This document shows positions 27,244-36,424 of a DNA stretch of 64,000 bases, one piece after another. Under the pieces are notes generated by a model. That model did no database searches and was not told the origin of the DNA. It saw only the letters and a program-made list of their open reading frames with translations. The stretch is from Sva-07 sp963715825 (lineage in GTDB: Bacteria; Actinomycetota; Acidimicrobiia; Acidimicrobiales; Ilumatobacteraceae), in assembly GCA_963715825.1 (NCBI GenBank), contig CAVQSI010000041.1, positions 496,001 through 560,000 of the forward strand, written 5' to 3'. Position 1 is the first letter of the stretch; every line of letters begins with the position of its first letter. Made by a program: the position numbers and the translations under genes.

Positions 27244-27965
27244 TGCACCGCTTCGTCCTCGCCCACGGCTTCACGCAGTCCGCGCGGTCATGGGCCACCT
27301 TCCAACGGTTGCTCGAGGCCCGATTGCCCGAGGCCGCGACGGTTGCTGTCGACCTGCCGGGACACGGCGACGCCCCGCCGCCGGCGGACGCCGATCTGTG
27401 GGCCAGCGCCGATCGCCTGGTGTCGGAGGGCGGTGGGGGCATCTACGTCGGCTACTCGATGGGTGGGCGCGTGGCGCTCCACGCAGCGCTCGCACACCCC
27501 GACGACGTGGAAGGTCTGGTGCTGATCGGTGCGACCGCGGGCATCGACGACCCCGACGAGCGGACCGATCGCCGCGTCGCGGACGAGCGTCTCGCCGATC
27601 ACATCGAGACCGTCGGTGTGGCGACGTTCATCGACGAGTGGTTGATGAACCCGCTGTTCGCCGGCCTGAGCGAGGCCACGGCGATGCGAGCCGATCGCTT
27701 GCGAAACACCGCGGTTGGCCTCGCAACCAGCCTGCGCTCGACCGGCACGGGCACGCAGACGCCGCTGTGGGATCGCCTGGGCGAGATCCGATGCCCCACG
27801 CTCGTCCTCGCGGGCGAGCACGACGCCAAGTTCACCGACCTCGGTCGACGCCTGGCCGATGCCCTCCCCCGAGGCGAACTCGTCGTCGTGTGCGGCGCCG
27901 GACACAGCGTCCACCTCGAACAACCCGACGCCACCGTCGCCGCCATCGCCACCTGGCTCGCCTGA
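27243..27965 (+). CDS. menH: Alpha/beta hydrolase, probable SHCHC synthase (MenH)
   Basis: A 240-residue alpha/beta hydrolase. Motifs: LAHGFTQSARSW at the N-terminus, VDLPGHGD near 37, nucleophile elbow VGYSMGGRVALHAAL near 68, LAGEHDAKF (acid), GAGHSVHLEQP (His). The GYSMGGR form and short length match MenH, which removes pyruvate from the MenD product. The close linkage to menD, menF and menA supports this, though MenH is the least certain of the men assignments. Confidence 0.78.
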   Translation: MHRFVLAHGFTQSARSWATFQRLLEARLPEAATVAVDLPGHGDAPPPADADLWASADRLVSEGGGGIYVGYSMGGRVALHAALAHPDDVEGLVLIGATAGIDDPDERTDRRVADERLADHIETVGVATFIDEWLMNPLFAGLSEATAMRADRLRNTAVGLATSLRSTGTGTQTPLWDRLGEIRCPTLVLAGEHDAKFTDLGRRLADALPRGELVVVCGAGHSVHLEQPDATVAAIATWLA

Positions 27966-27972
27966 CACCGAC

Positions 27973-28018
27973 CGCGATGAGCCAGGCGGGCGCCCGCGGC
28001 ACCTCTCGCTCATCGCGA
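27973..28018. repeat. Dispersed hairpin element, type A, copy 3
   Basis: CGCGATGAGCC at the left and CGCTCATCGCGA at the right, directly after the menH stop. Confidence 0.7.
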
Positions 28019-28033
28019 CGTCATCAGCCCGCC

Positions 28034-28080
28034 CGCCAGTGAGCCAACGGTGCTCTCGGCGCACCCCTCGCTCATCGCGA
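28034..28080. repeat. Dispersed hairpin element, type A, copy 4 (degenerate left end)
   Basis: CGCCAGTGAGCCAAC replaces the usual GCGATGAGCCAAC, but the right end CGCTCATCGCGA is intact. Confidence 0.55.
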
Positions 28081-28088
28081 GTTTCCGG

Positions 28089-28949
28089 TCAGAGGGCGAG
28101 GCCGATGGTGACGAGGAGACCCCAGGCGAGCTGGAGCCGGCCGGTCTCGCCGAGCACGGGGATCAGTGCCGCGCCGGTGGCACCACCGAGCACGGAACGG
28201 ACCGGACGGATCGCCAGCGGCACCGCCACCAGACCGAGCAGCACGGGCAGCCGCCACACCGCACCAGCGCCCGACAGCACGAACGCCGCGCCGATCAACG
28301 CCACGTAGAACCACCGCGTCCGCTGGTCGCCGAGTCGCACCGCCAGCGTCTTCTTGCCCACCTCACGATCGGTGGGGATGTCGCGCAGGTTGTTGATCAC
28401 CAGCAGCGCACACGCCAGTGCACCAACGGCCGAGCCCATCACCACCGACAGGGCGGTGACCGACTCGATCGCAGCGAACGTCGTCCCGGCCGTCGCGACG
28501 AGTCCGAAGAACACGAAGACGAAGATCTCGCCGAGCCCGAGGTAGCCGTACGGTTTCGGGCCGCCGGTGTAGAACCAGCCGGCGGCGATGGCCGCAGCGC
28601 CGACGAGCAGCAAGATCAGCGACGTCGACAGTGCGATCGCCAGCCCGGCCACGGCGGCGACCGCGAACGACACGAGGGCCGCCCGCTTCACCGCTGACGG
28701 ACTGGCGAGTCCGCTCGCCACCAAGCGGGTCGGGCCGACCCGTACGTCGTCGGTGCCGCGAACACCGTCGCTGTAGTCGTTGGCGTAGTTCACGCCGACC
28801 TGCAACGACAGACTCACGAGCAGCGCGGCGGCGACTCGCCACCAGACGATGTCGGCCGATTCACCGACCGCCGCTGCTGCACCGACGGCGACGGGCACCA
28901 CCGCTGCGGGCAAGGTCCGGGGCCGCGCTCCGGTGATCCAACGAGACAT
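28089..28949 (-). CDS. menA: 1,4-dihydroxy-2-naphthoate polyprenyltransferase
   Basis: A 286-residue integral membrane prenyltransferase that attaches the polyprenyl tail to DHNA. It starts MSRWITGARPRTLPAAVVPV, a typical MenA opening. The first Asp-rich motif is NYANDYSDGVRGTDD near residue 55, the second is INNLRDIPTDREVGKKTLAVRLG near 178. About eight membrane segments can be counted. The gene is divergent from the amidase gene; the ATG at 28949 is used because upstream in-frame text lies within the amidase gene. Confidence 0.95.
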   Translation of the reverse strand: MSRWITGARPRTLPAAVVPVAVGAAAAVGESADIVWWRVAAALLVSLSLQVGVNYANDYSDGVRGTDDVRVGPTRLVASGLASPSAVKRAALVSFAVAAVAGLAIALSTSLILLLVGAAAIAAGWFYTGGPKPYGYLGLGEIFVFVFFGLVATAGTTFAAIESVTALSVVMGSAVGALACALLVINNLRDIPTDREVGKKTLAVRLGDQRTRWFYVALIGAAFVLSGAGAVWRLPVLLGLVAVPLAIRPVRSVLGGATGAALIPVLGETGRLQLAWGLLVTIGLAL

Positions 28950-28969
28950 GTGTGCGCCATGATGGGGCG

Positions 28970-30376
28970 ATGACGCAGCTCTGGCAACTCGGCGCACTCG
29001 AACTCGCTGATCGGATCCGATCCAAGGAGGTCTCGAGCCGGGAGGTTCTCGAGGCGCATCTCGCACGGGTCGACGAGTGCAACGGGTCGCTCAACGCCGT
29101 CGTGAGGCTGCTCGCGGACGAGGCGAGAGTGGCCGCCGACGCCGCGGACGCAGCGACCGCTGCGGGTGATGCCGTCGGGCGCTTCCACGGCGTGCCGTGC
29201 ACGGTCAAGGAGAACATCGACCTCGCCGGAACGCCGACCACCCAGGGGGTCCGAGCCCTGGCCGAGGCGGTGTCGCCGATCGACGCACCGACCGTCGAGC
29301 GGATGCGCGCCGCTGGAGCGATTCCATTCGCCCGCACGAACCTCCCCGACTTCGGGCTGCGGGTCCACACGGACTCCGAACTCCACGGACCGACACGGAA
29401 CCCGTGGAACCCGAACGTCACCGCCGGCGGCTCGAGCGGCGGTGAGGGCGCAGCGATTGCGTCGGGCATGAGCCCGATCGGACTCGGCAACGACATCGGC
29501 GGCTCGCTGCGCAACCCGGCGCACTGCTGCGGCATCGCCTCGATCAAGCCGACCGTCGGGGTGATCCCGATGGCGTCGGTGGTCCCGACGGAGGACTTCA
29601 CCCTGTCGGAGCAGCTCATGGTCGTCGAAGGCCCGATGGCTCGGCACATCGCCGACGTTCGCGCAGGCCTCGAGGTACTCGCCGGCTGGCACTGGCGCGA
29701 CCCGCGCAGCGTCAGCGCCGCGCTGACCGACGCGTCCGACGGCGAGCGACTGCGGATCGCCGTGATGACCGATCCGCCCGGCGGATCGACCGATCCGGGC
29801 ATTGCCGGCGCGATCCGCGCAGTCGCCGACCGGCTCGCCGATGCCGGCCACGACGTGGTCGAGGCGACCCCGCCCGGCTACGAGCGCACTGCCGATCTGT
29901 GGCGGATGCTGATGATCGACGACGTCCGCGCCCAGAAGGAACTGCTGCCGTTGGTGCTGGGGGCCGACGCGATAGCCCTGCTCGACATGTTCGACGCGTC
30001 GTCGGAACCGACCCGGCTTCCCGACACCCACCTGCTGCACGCCGAACGATACGGACTGATGCGCCAGTGGTCGGCGTTCCACCAGGAGTACCCGGTCCTG
30101 CTGTCGCCGACGTGGGCGCTGCGAGCGTTCGCTCCGGGCGCCGACCTCGACCCGGACACCGCCGTTGCCATGATGACCGACACCATCCGACCGGTCGTGC
30201 CGTCGAACCTGCTCGGGACACCGGCGGTGGTCACGCCGGCGGGCGTGGTCGACGGGCTGCCCGTCGGCGTGCAGGTGATGGGCGATCGGTTCACCGACCT
30301 GCGGTGCCTCACCATCGCCGCCGAGATCGAGTCGCTCATCGGCACGATCACGCCGATCGACCCGATCACCGCGTGA
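28970..30376 (+). CDS. Amidase signature family protein
   Basis: A 468-residue amidase. The Ser-cisSer-Lys triad is visible: Lys in PCTVKENIDLAG near residue 78, the Gly-Ser-rich GGSSGGEGAA near 155, and LGNDIGGSLRNPAHCCG near 173 with the nucleophile Ser. The substrate is unknown; it is not GatA by neighbourhood or by its Cys-rich NPAHCCGIAS. It sits between menA (divergent) and menE, with the menE start overlapping its stop, so the two are transcribed together. Confidence 0.9.
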   Translation: MTQLWQLGALELADRIRSKEVSSREVLEAHLARVDECNGSLNAVVRLLADEARVAADAADAATAAGDAVGRFHGVPCTVKENIDLAGTPTTQGVRALAEAVSPIDAPTVERMRAAGAIPFARTNLPDFGLRVHTDSELHGPTRNPWNPNVTAGGSSGGEGAAIASGMSPIGLGNDIGGSLRNPAHCCGIASIKPTVGVIPMASVVPTEDFTLSEQLMVVEGPMARHIADVRAGLEVLAGWHWRDPRSVSAALTDASDGERLRIAVMTDPPGGSTDPGIAGAIRAVADRLADAGHDVVEATPPGYERTADLWRMLMIDDVRAQKELLPLVLGADAIALLDMFDASSEPTRLPDTHLLHAERYGLMRQWSAFHQEYPVLLSPTWALRAFAPGADLDPDTAVAMMTDTIRPVVPSNLLGTPAVVTPAGVVDGLPVGVQVMGDRFTDLRCLTIAAEIESLIGTITPIDPITA

Positions 30377-31425
30377 ACCGACTCGTCGCGATCGATCTGC
30401 CGGGAGGCCCGGAGTTCGTCGACGAGTTGCAGCGCATCTGGGACGCCGGCGACGCAGCATTCCCCGTCGACCAGCGACTGCCCGACACCGCCAAACGCAC
30501 GTTGCGCACCGAGATGCGAGTGGGCGAGGCAGTCGAGCCGGGTGACGCGCTCGTCGTTGCCACCAGCGGATCGACCGGGTCTCCGAAGGGTGTGGTCCTG
30601 ACCCACGACGCCGTGACGGCGTCGGCTCGGGCGACGAGCGATCGCCTCGGCGTCCTCGCCGACGACCAGTGGCTCGCGTGCCTTCCTCTCTCACACGTCG
30701 GCGGACTGTCGGTGGTGACGCGGGCGCTCCACACCGGGACCGCCCTCACGGTGCTACCCGGCTTCGACCCGGCCGCTGTCGAATCGTCAGGAGCGACGTT
30801 GGTCTCGCTCGTCGCGACGGCGCTCGCGCGCATCGACCCGGCACGGTTCCGCACGATCGTGCTCGGGGGGAGTCGTCCACCCGACGATCGTCCCGCCAAC
30901 TGCGTCACGACGTACGGGATGACCGAGACCGGCAGCGGGGTGGTGTACGACGGCGTACCGCTCGACGACGTCGAGGTCGACATCACCGCCGACGGCGAGA
31001 TCCGACTCCGGGCACCGATGCTGCTGCGCTGCTACCGAGACGGCACCACGCCGATCGACGCCGACGGCTGGTTCGCCACCGGCGACCTCGGTGCGTGGCG
31101 TCCCGACGGTCGGCTGCACGTCGCTGGCCGGCGCGGCGACCTGATCATCACCGGCGGCGAAAACGTGTGGCCCGAAGCAGTCGAGGCCGCACTCGCTGAC
31201 CATCCGGCCATCGCCGAGGTGCTCGTGCGCGGCGTCGACGATCCGGAGTGGGGCCAGGTCGTCGAGGCCATCGTCGTCCCTGTCGCCGGCAGCCAGCCGA
31301 CACTCGACTCGATCCGCGCCCACGTCAAGCAACGACACCCCAGCTTCATGGCGCCGAAACGCCTGGCCCTCGCCGAGTCGCTCCCCCGCACCGCGCTCGG
31401 CAAACTCCGCCGCACCAAACCCTGA
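30373..31425 (+). CDS. menE: o-Succinylbenzoate--CoA ligase
   Basis: A 350-residue short AMP-forming ligase activating o-succinylbenzoate. The P-loop is ATSGSTGSPKGVVLTHD near 60, followed by CLPLSHVGGLSVV, TYGMTETGSGVVYDG, GWFATGDLG, GRRGDLIITGGENVWP and C-terminal RTALGKLRR. The N-terminal region is truncated relative to typical acyl-CoA ligases, as in other actinobacterial MenE. GTGA overlap with the amidase stop. Confidence 0.9.
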   Translation: MNRLVAIDLPGGPEFVDELQRIWDAGDAAFPVDQRLPDTAKRTLRTEMRVGEAVEPGDALVVATSGSTGSPKGVVLTHDAVTASARATSDRLGVLADDQWLACLPLSHVGGLSVVTRALHTGTALTVLPGFDPAAVESSGATLVSLVATALARIDPARFRTIVLGGSRPPDDRPANCVTTYGMTETGSGVVYDGVPLDDVEVDITADGEIRLRAPMLLRCYRDGTTPIDADGWFATGDLGAWRPDGRLHVAGRRGDLIITGGENVWPEAVEAALADHPAIAEVLVRGVDDPEWGQVVEAIVVPVAGSQPTLDSIRAHVKQRHPSFMAPKRLALAESLPRTALGKLRRTKP

Positions 31426-31446
31426 CCCCAGTCCCCACCGAACACA

Positions 31447-31573
31447 CCCGAAAAATCGCGCTCCGGTTGCGCTGAGCGCAACACCAGCGCAACATTTCCC
31501 AACCGGGACCACGCTGAACCGAAATGGTGCGCCCGTGTTGCGCTCAGCGCTACATCAACGGACTTTTTCGGGG
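31447..31573. repeat. Large inverted repeat between convergent menE and an SDR gene
   Basis: Two related arms of about 55 bp face each other. Each begins CCCGAAAAA at its outer end and contains a 17-bp palindrome: GTTGCGCTGAGCGCAAC at 31466-31482 and GTTGCGCTCAGCGCTAC at 31537-31553. Each arm also has an ATTTC block near the centre. The A/T runs at the outer ends would serve as the U-tract of a bidirectional terminator. Confidence 0.7.
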
Positions 31574-31590
31574 AGTGGGCGGGGACTGGG

Positions 31591-32340
31591 TCAGCCAGCG
31601 GCAGCGACGCCGGCGCCGCCGTCGATGACGTAGGTCTCGCCGGTGATCCAGCTCGCGAGGTCGCTGGCGAGGAACGCGGCGAGGTTGGCGATGTCCTGCG
31701 GATCGCCGAGGCGCTTGAGCGGCATCCGAGCGGCGAGCTGTTCGCCGAAATTGTCGACGAGGACCTGGGCGAAGTCGGTGACGACGAGACCGGGTGCGAT
31801 TCCGACCACACGGGTCGGGCCGAGTTCGGAGGCGAGTTGCCGCGTCATGTGGATGAGCGCGGCCTTGGTGAGGTTGTAGATCCCGAGACCTCCGCCATCG
31901 GTGCGCAACCCGCCGACCGAGGCGATGTTGATGATCGTGCCGGGCTGCTCCTTGAACGACTGCTCCCACGCCGCCCTGCACCACAGCAGCGGCGCTTCGA
32001 GGTTCACCTGGAACGTCTTGTCGTAGCGGCCCTTGTCGACGTCGAGCGTCCGGCCGTAGTACGGGTTGGTGGCGGCATTGTTGACGAGGATGTCGAGCCC
32101 ACCGAACCGTTCGATGGTGGCGCTCACGGCCCGCTCGCCGGCGTCGGCATCGCCCGCGTTGGCGGCGAAGATCTCGACGTCTCCGGTCATCTCCGCCCGG
32201 GCCGCCTCCAGCTGATCTTCCTTGCGACTGTTGATCATCACCTGTGCGCCCGATGCCGCCAGCGATGCAGCGATCGCCTTGCCGATGCCCTTCGAGGCGC
32301 CGGTGACCAGCGCGACCTTGCCGTCGAGTGAGATGTCCAT
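31591..32340 (-). CDS. SDR-family oxidoreductase
   Basis: A 249-residue classical short-chain dehydrogenase. The NAD(P) motif is TGASKGIGKA near residue 14, NNAA near 88, catalytic Ser in INIASVGG near 137, and YNLTKAA near 154. SRKEDQL after the second strand suggests NADP(H). PLKRLGDPQDIANLAAFLAS and TYVIDGG near the C-terminus match FabG-like 3-oxoacyl reductases. TAGCTT lies 8 nt before the ATG. The substrate is not evident. Confidence 0.88.
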   Translation of the reverse strand: MDISLDGKVALVTGASKGIGKAIAASLAASGAQVMINSRKEDQLEAARAEMTGDVEIFAANAGDADAGERAVSATIERFGGLDILVNNAATNPYYGRTLDVDKGRYDKTFQVNLEAPLLWCRAAWEQSFKEQPGTIINIASVGGLRTDGGGLGIYNLTKAALIHMTRQLASELGPTRVVGIAPGLVVTDFAQVLVDNFGEQLAARMPLKRLGDPQDIANLAAFLASDLASWITGETYVIDGGAGVAAAG

Positions 32341-32351
32341 GGGCGCCGAAG

Positions 32352-33467
32352 CTAGGCCGGTCGATGTCCGCTCGACGAACCGGTGTGGGCCAGCCGCTCA
32401 TCGGATTCGGAGCGTTCGGCCTGGTCGATGGCGGCGAGATGGCCGCACACGGTGACGACCACCGACACGGCGACGCCGACGGCTTGCATCACCAACCACA
32501 CCGAGACGTAGATGGAGAAGCTGACGAACTGCAGCAGTCCGGTGAACGAGTTGAGCACGGTGCTGGTCACGCCGGCGATCAGGCCGGTGAGCAGCAGCCG
32601 TCCGAACACGAACCAGAACTGCCCGTCGGTCAGGTCCCAGCTGCGGCGCACGCCCACGCCGTGTCCGCCAACGCCAGCGATCACCGGCGCCAGCGCCAGA
32701 CGACCCCACAGCCACGCCATGAGCACGAACGTCAGCAGCACCACGAACAGCACGGTCAACACGATCGCTGCACCACCCGCCTCGACCACCGCGAGCGCAA
32801 CGACCGGGAGCCATGCCAGCGCGAGGACCCCGGCGAAGATGGCGAGCACCACGATGCCCGAGCCGAACACTGCGGGAGCCCGCCGCACTGCGGCACCAGC
32901 GATGTCGACCACCCCGTCGAGACGCAGTGCTGCCGGATCAGGGTCGGCGGCACCGTCGGCATGGGAGCGAACAGCCAGCGCGACAACCGCAACCGACCAG
33001 GCCGAGAGGAGCACCGACACCACCACCAGCAGGATCATCCACGGCAGCGCCGACCAGAAGAGGTCCTGCGTCAACTCCCACGCACGATCCGCTTCGGCGT
33101 CCGTGAGGGTCGTGGTCGACGTGGTGCCGAACGCGCCGAAGATCGAATCGAAGTCGAGCAGACGGCGGAGTTCACGTCCACGACCGCTGTTGAACGACGC
33201 CGCGAACAACACGCACCCTGCGGCGCCGACGAGCAGCCACGTCGCCGCCAACAACAGACCGACGCGACGCACGACGACCTTGACCGCGGCCAACCCGCGC
33301 TCGAACCAGACCGACAGCGATCTCGGATCGCGGACCGGTGGCACCCACATCGGCGAGCGATGGTGGGTCCAGGCAGCGCCGTCCCAGTATCGCCAGGTCA
33401 CCTCCTGTTCGGGGTCCTCGTACCACCCTGCGACGGGCATGGGGGGCGGGCCGGTCGGCCAGGTCAC
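32352..33467 (-). CDS. DUF2510-containing multi-pass membrane protein
   Basis: A 371-residue membrane protein. Residues 14-35 are a DUF2510 motif (GWYEDPEQEVTWRYWDGAAW), a short domain found at the N-terminus of many actinobacterial membrane proteins. It is followed by about six hydrophobic segments (near 68-90, 145-170, 205-230, 235-265, 295-315, 325-350). No catalytic motif is visible. GTG start with TAGGTT 6 nt upstream. The stop is 11 bp before the SDR start; co-transcription is possible but both have their own -10-like hexamer. Confidence 0.75.
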   Translation of the reverse strand: MTWPTGPPPMPVAGWYEDPEQEVTWRYWDGAAWTHHRSPMWVPPVRDPRSLSVWFERGLAAVKVVVRRVGLLLAATWLLVGAAGCVLFAASFNSGRGRELRRLLDFDSIFGAFGTTSTTTLTDAEADRAWELTQDLFWSALPWMILLVVVSVLLSAWSVAVVALAVRSHADGAADPDPAALRLDGVVDIAGAAVRRAPAVFGSGIVVLAIFAGVLALAWLPVVALAVVEAGGAAIVLTVLFVVLLTFVLMAWLWGRLALAPVIAGVGGHGVGVRRSWDLTDGQFWFVFGRLLLTGLIAGVTSTVLNSFTGLLQFVSFSIYVSVWLVMQAVGVAVSVVVTVCGHLAAIDQAERSESDERLAHTGSSSGHRPA

Positions 33468-33488
33468 GCTGGCAACCTACCCGGAGCG

Positions 33489-33986
33489 TCAGCCATGGGT
33501 CTGGCGAAACCCTGCCGGGGCAGCACTGCACCAATGGAATCGTTCGAGCAGCTCGAGCTCGCGTGACCGCATCACCTCGGCCTCGGCGGGTTCGGCGTGG
33601 TCGTGGCCGAGCACGTGCAGGATCCCGTGGACCACCAGCAGTGCCAGTTCGTCGTCGATCGTGCCGGCGTGCTCGGCGAACTGGGCCGCGGCAACAGACG
33701 GGCTGAGCACGACGTCGCCGAGCAGCGTCGGCACGCCGGCGACCGGCTCGTCGTCCATCGGAAACGACAGCACGTCGGTCGGCCCCGCTGTGCCCATGTG
33801 CTCCGAGTTGAGGTCGGCGATGTCACGACGATCGATGAACGTCAACGTCAGCTCACCCGTTGCCGCGCTGTCGACGAGGACATCGAGTGCAAGTCGTTGC
33901 CACCGCTCGACGTCGACCACGACCTCGGGAGAGTCGTCGGGGCTGCGCTCGTCGGCGACCACCACGGTCGGCGTCGGCTCCGTCAC
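33489..33986 (-). CDS. ybeY: Endoribonuclease YbeY
   Basis: A 165-residue zinc endoribonuclease for rRNA maturation and quality control. The Zn site HGILHVLGHDH near residue 122 is intact, with GDVVLS and TDVLSFPMDDE before it. It overlaps the phoH stop by GTGA, the usual phoH-ybeY order. The much longer open frame upstream is antisense-like text within phoH and is rejected. Confidence 0.94.
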   Translation of the reverse strand: MTEPTPTVVVADERSPDDSPEVVVDVERWQRLALDVLVDSAATGELTLTFIDRRDIADLNSEHMGTAGPTDVLSFPMDDEPVAGVPTLLGDVVLSPSVAAAQFAEHAGTIDDELALLVVHGILHVLGHDHAEPAEAEVMRSRELELLERFHWCSAAPAGFRQTHG

Positions 33987-34960
33987 GTCCCCTCGGCGGG
34001 GCGGGCGTCCTGCTGTTCGTACGCAGCGACGATGTCGGCAACGATGCGATGGCGGACGACGTCGGAGCCGGAGAGTCGTACGAACGCGAGACCCTCGATG
34101 CCGGTCAGGGTCTTCTCCAACCCGGCGAGTCCGCTCTTGCCGGTGGGCACGTCGACCTGGGTGGTGTCGCCGGTGACGACGACACACGATCCGAAGCCGA
34201 TGCGCGTGAGGAACATCTTCATCTGCTCGGGCGTGGCGTTCTGCGCCTCGTCGAGGATGATGAAACTGTTGTTGAGTGTCCGGCCACGCATGAACGCAAG
34301 CGGGGCGACCTCGACCACCTGACGCTCGAGGAGGCGTTGCACGGCGTCGGCGTCGAGCATGTCGTAGAGGGCGTCGTAGAGCGGGCGCAGGTACGGGTCG
34401 ATCTTCGCCATGAGGTCGCCCGGCAGGAACCCGAGCCGTTCGCCGGCTTCGACGGCCGGACGGGTGAGGATGATCCGCTGGACCTCTTTGGCCTGCAGCG
34501 CCCGCACGGCCATCGCGACGGCCAGCCACGACTTGCCGGTGCCGGCAGGGCCGAGTCCGAACGTGATGACGTTCTCGGCGATCGTGTCGATGTAGCGCTT
34601 CTGGCCGGCCGTCTTGGGTTTGACCTGACGGCCTTTGGCCCCTCGCAGGACCTGGTGACCGAGGATCTCGCTCGGACGCTCGCTGGCGCCGACCATCGTC
34701 ATCACCCGATCGAGCGTGACGTCGTCGAGCGCCTGTCCGGCCTGCAGCAACGTCGACAGTTCCTCGAACAGGTTCGACACGACGATGACATCGGCCGGCT
34801 CGTCGGAGGAGATCCGCACTTCGTTGCCGCGGACGCTGATACGCGCCGAGGGGAAGCGCTGCTCGATCTGGCGGAGGTTCTGATCACGCGGGCCGACGAG
34901 GGCGGTCATCACGTGGGTGCCGGGAACGACGACGGTCGTCGATGAGGTGCTCGTTGCCAT
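33983..34960 (-). CDS. PhoH-like ATPase
   Basis: A 325-residue PhoH-family ATPase. An N-terminal KH-like region (FPSARISVRGNEVRISSDEP) precedes the P-loop FGLGPAGTGKSWLA near residue 136. Others are TRPAVEAGERLGFLPGDL, Walker B FIILDEAQNAT near 228 and TGDTTQVDVP. PhoH proteins are linked to RNA metabolism and are commonly encoded with ybeY. A TAGCCT hexamer lies about 27 nt upstream of the ATG, followed by AGGAT, giving a short leader, unlike most genes here. Confidence 0.93.
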   Translation of the reverse strand: MATSTSSTTVVVPGTHVMTALVGPRDQNLRQIEQRFPSARISVRGNEVRISSDEPADVIVVSNLFEELSTLLQAGQALDDVTLDRVMTMVGASERPSEILGHQVLRGAKGRQVKPKTAGQKRYIDTIAENVITFGLGPAGTGKSWLAVAMAVRALQAKEVQRIILTRPAVEAGERLGFLPGDLMAKIDPYLRPLYDALYDMLDADAVQRLLERQVVEVAPLAFMRGRTLNNSFIILDEAQNATPEQMKMFLTRIGFGSCVVVTGDTTQVDVPTGKSGLAGLEKTLTGIEGLAFVRLSGSDVVRHRIVADIVAAYEQQDARPAEGT

Positions 34961-35077
34961 ACGCTGCGGTTGATCCTGACGAGAGGCTAGCTGCTGGCGC
35001 GTGCCGGATGGCACGGTGCGAACGGGAACTGGTTGGCGAGCCAGGCCGGACCCGACGAACTACCGTCGTGTCGTTCC

Positions 35078-36424
35078 ATGGTGCTTCCACGACATCTCCG
35101 ACACCGCTCGAGCGTGCCGACGCTGATCGTCGCGCTCGCAGCGTTGCTGACCACGTTCGGATCGTCGACGACCGGACACGCCCAGTCGATCGAGCTTCGT
35201 CCGCTCGCGGACGCCGCCTCGATCTCTCTCGGCGCCGCTGTCGACGGCCAAGCCCTCGCCGACGACGCCTACCGAGAGTTGCTCGTCGACCACGTGAACC
35301 TCGTGTCCACCCGCGGCGACCTGTCGATGGCAGTCGTGCAACCCGAACCAGGGGTCTTCGACTTCAGCCGTGCCGATGCGATCGTCGACTTCGCCGTCGA
35401 CAACGACATGACGGTGCGTGGCCACGAGTTGATCGGCGGTGCCGTTCCGGAGTGGGTGAGCGCAGGCAGTTGGACCGCAGAGAGCCTCGGCCAGGTCCTG
35501 CGAGACCACGTGACCGCCGTCGTCGGCCACTACCGCGACCGAAACCCGGGCGTGGTCACGCAGTGGGACGTCGTCGGCGAGGCGTTCCTCCCCGATGGAA
35601 CGCCTCGACCGACCATCTGGCAACAGGTGATCGGCGACGACTACCTGCGCATCGCGTTCGAGGCGGCCCGAGCGGCCGACCCCGAAGCGGTGTTGTTCTA
35701 CGACGACTTCTACGACGACGTCGCCGTGACGCAGGACGCGGTGAGCTCGGGCGTGGCGATCGTTCCCGGCGCGAATGCCGAGCGCACGACCTGCGACGCC
35801 GTCGCCAAGTGCGTCGGGGTGCGCGACCAGGTCACTGCGCTCGTCGCCGGTGGCGTACCGATCGACGCCGTCGGCTTCCAATCGCATCTCTTCTCCCCTG
35901 ACCCGGCTGACTTCGCCGAGTTCACCGCCTGGGTCGGCGACCTCGGCCTACGTTGGGCGGTCACCGAGTTCGATGTCCCGCTGCCCGTCACCGAGATCAC
36001 CAACCCGGAGACCCTCGAATTCCAGGCCCAGGAGTATGCCGACGCACTGACGTCGTGTATCGACGCAGCGAACTGCGACACGTTCGTCACGTGGGGCATC
36101 AGCGATCGCTTCTCGCCGATTCCCGCCGAGACCGGCGGAGCGTTCGATGGTGCGCTCTGGTTCGACGCGAACGACGAACCCAAGCCGGCGTTCGATGCGA
36201 TGGCTGCGGTACTCACCGAACGCGCTCCGGCACCGACGACGCCGTCGACCGATCCCGTCGTCACGACGAACGTCGACAACAGCGTCGCACCCGAGGCTGA
36301 TACCACCACCGACGACGGCGATGGCGACGGCCTGCTCGTGGCCGTGCTGGTCGGCAGTGCCGCGCTCCTTGCGGTCGCCGCTGTCATCGTCGTCGCCCGC
36401 CGGCGACGATCGCCGAGTCGCTGA
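35078..36424 (+). CDS. Membrane-anchored GH10-like glycoside hydrolase, divergent active site
   Basis: A 448-residue exported protein: signal peptide (LIVALAALLTTFGSSTTGHAQ, cut near 35), a GH10-like TIM barrel, a Thr/Asp-rich linker, one C-terminal membrane helix (near 413-436) and an RRRR tail. Both catalytic Glu are present: acid/base Glu168 in QWDVVGEAF and nucleophile Glu297 in WAVTEFDV. GH10 xylanases have WDVVNE; the Asn is Gly167 here. The usual RGHTLVWHSQ reads RGHELIGGAV, and the ENxMKW region reads RGDLSMAVVQ, so most residues that hold xylose at the -1 subsite are missing. A glycosidase with a different substrate is more likely than a xylanase. Confidence 0.8.
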   Translation: MVLPRHLRHRSSVPTLIVALAALLTTFGSSTTGHAQSIELRPLADAASISLGAAVDGQALADDAYRELLVDHVNLVSTRGDLSMAVVQPEPGVFDFSRADAIVDFAVDNDMTVRGHELIGGAVPEWVSAGSWTAESLGQVLRDHVTAVVGHYRDRNPGVVTQWDVVGEAFLPDGTPRPTIWQQVIGDDYLRIAFEAARAADPEAVLFYDDFYDDVAVTQDAVSSGVAIVPGANAERTTCDAVAKCVGVRDQVTALVAGGVPIDAVGFQSHLFSPDPADFAEFTAWVGDLGLRWAVTEFDVPLPVTEITNPETLEFQAQEYADALTSCIDAANCDTFVTWGISDRFSPIPAETGGAFDGALWFDANDEPKPAFDAMAAVLTERAPAPTTPSTDPVVTTNVDNSVAPEADTTTDDGDGDGLLVAVLVGSAALLAVAAVIVVARRRRSPSR

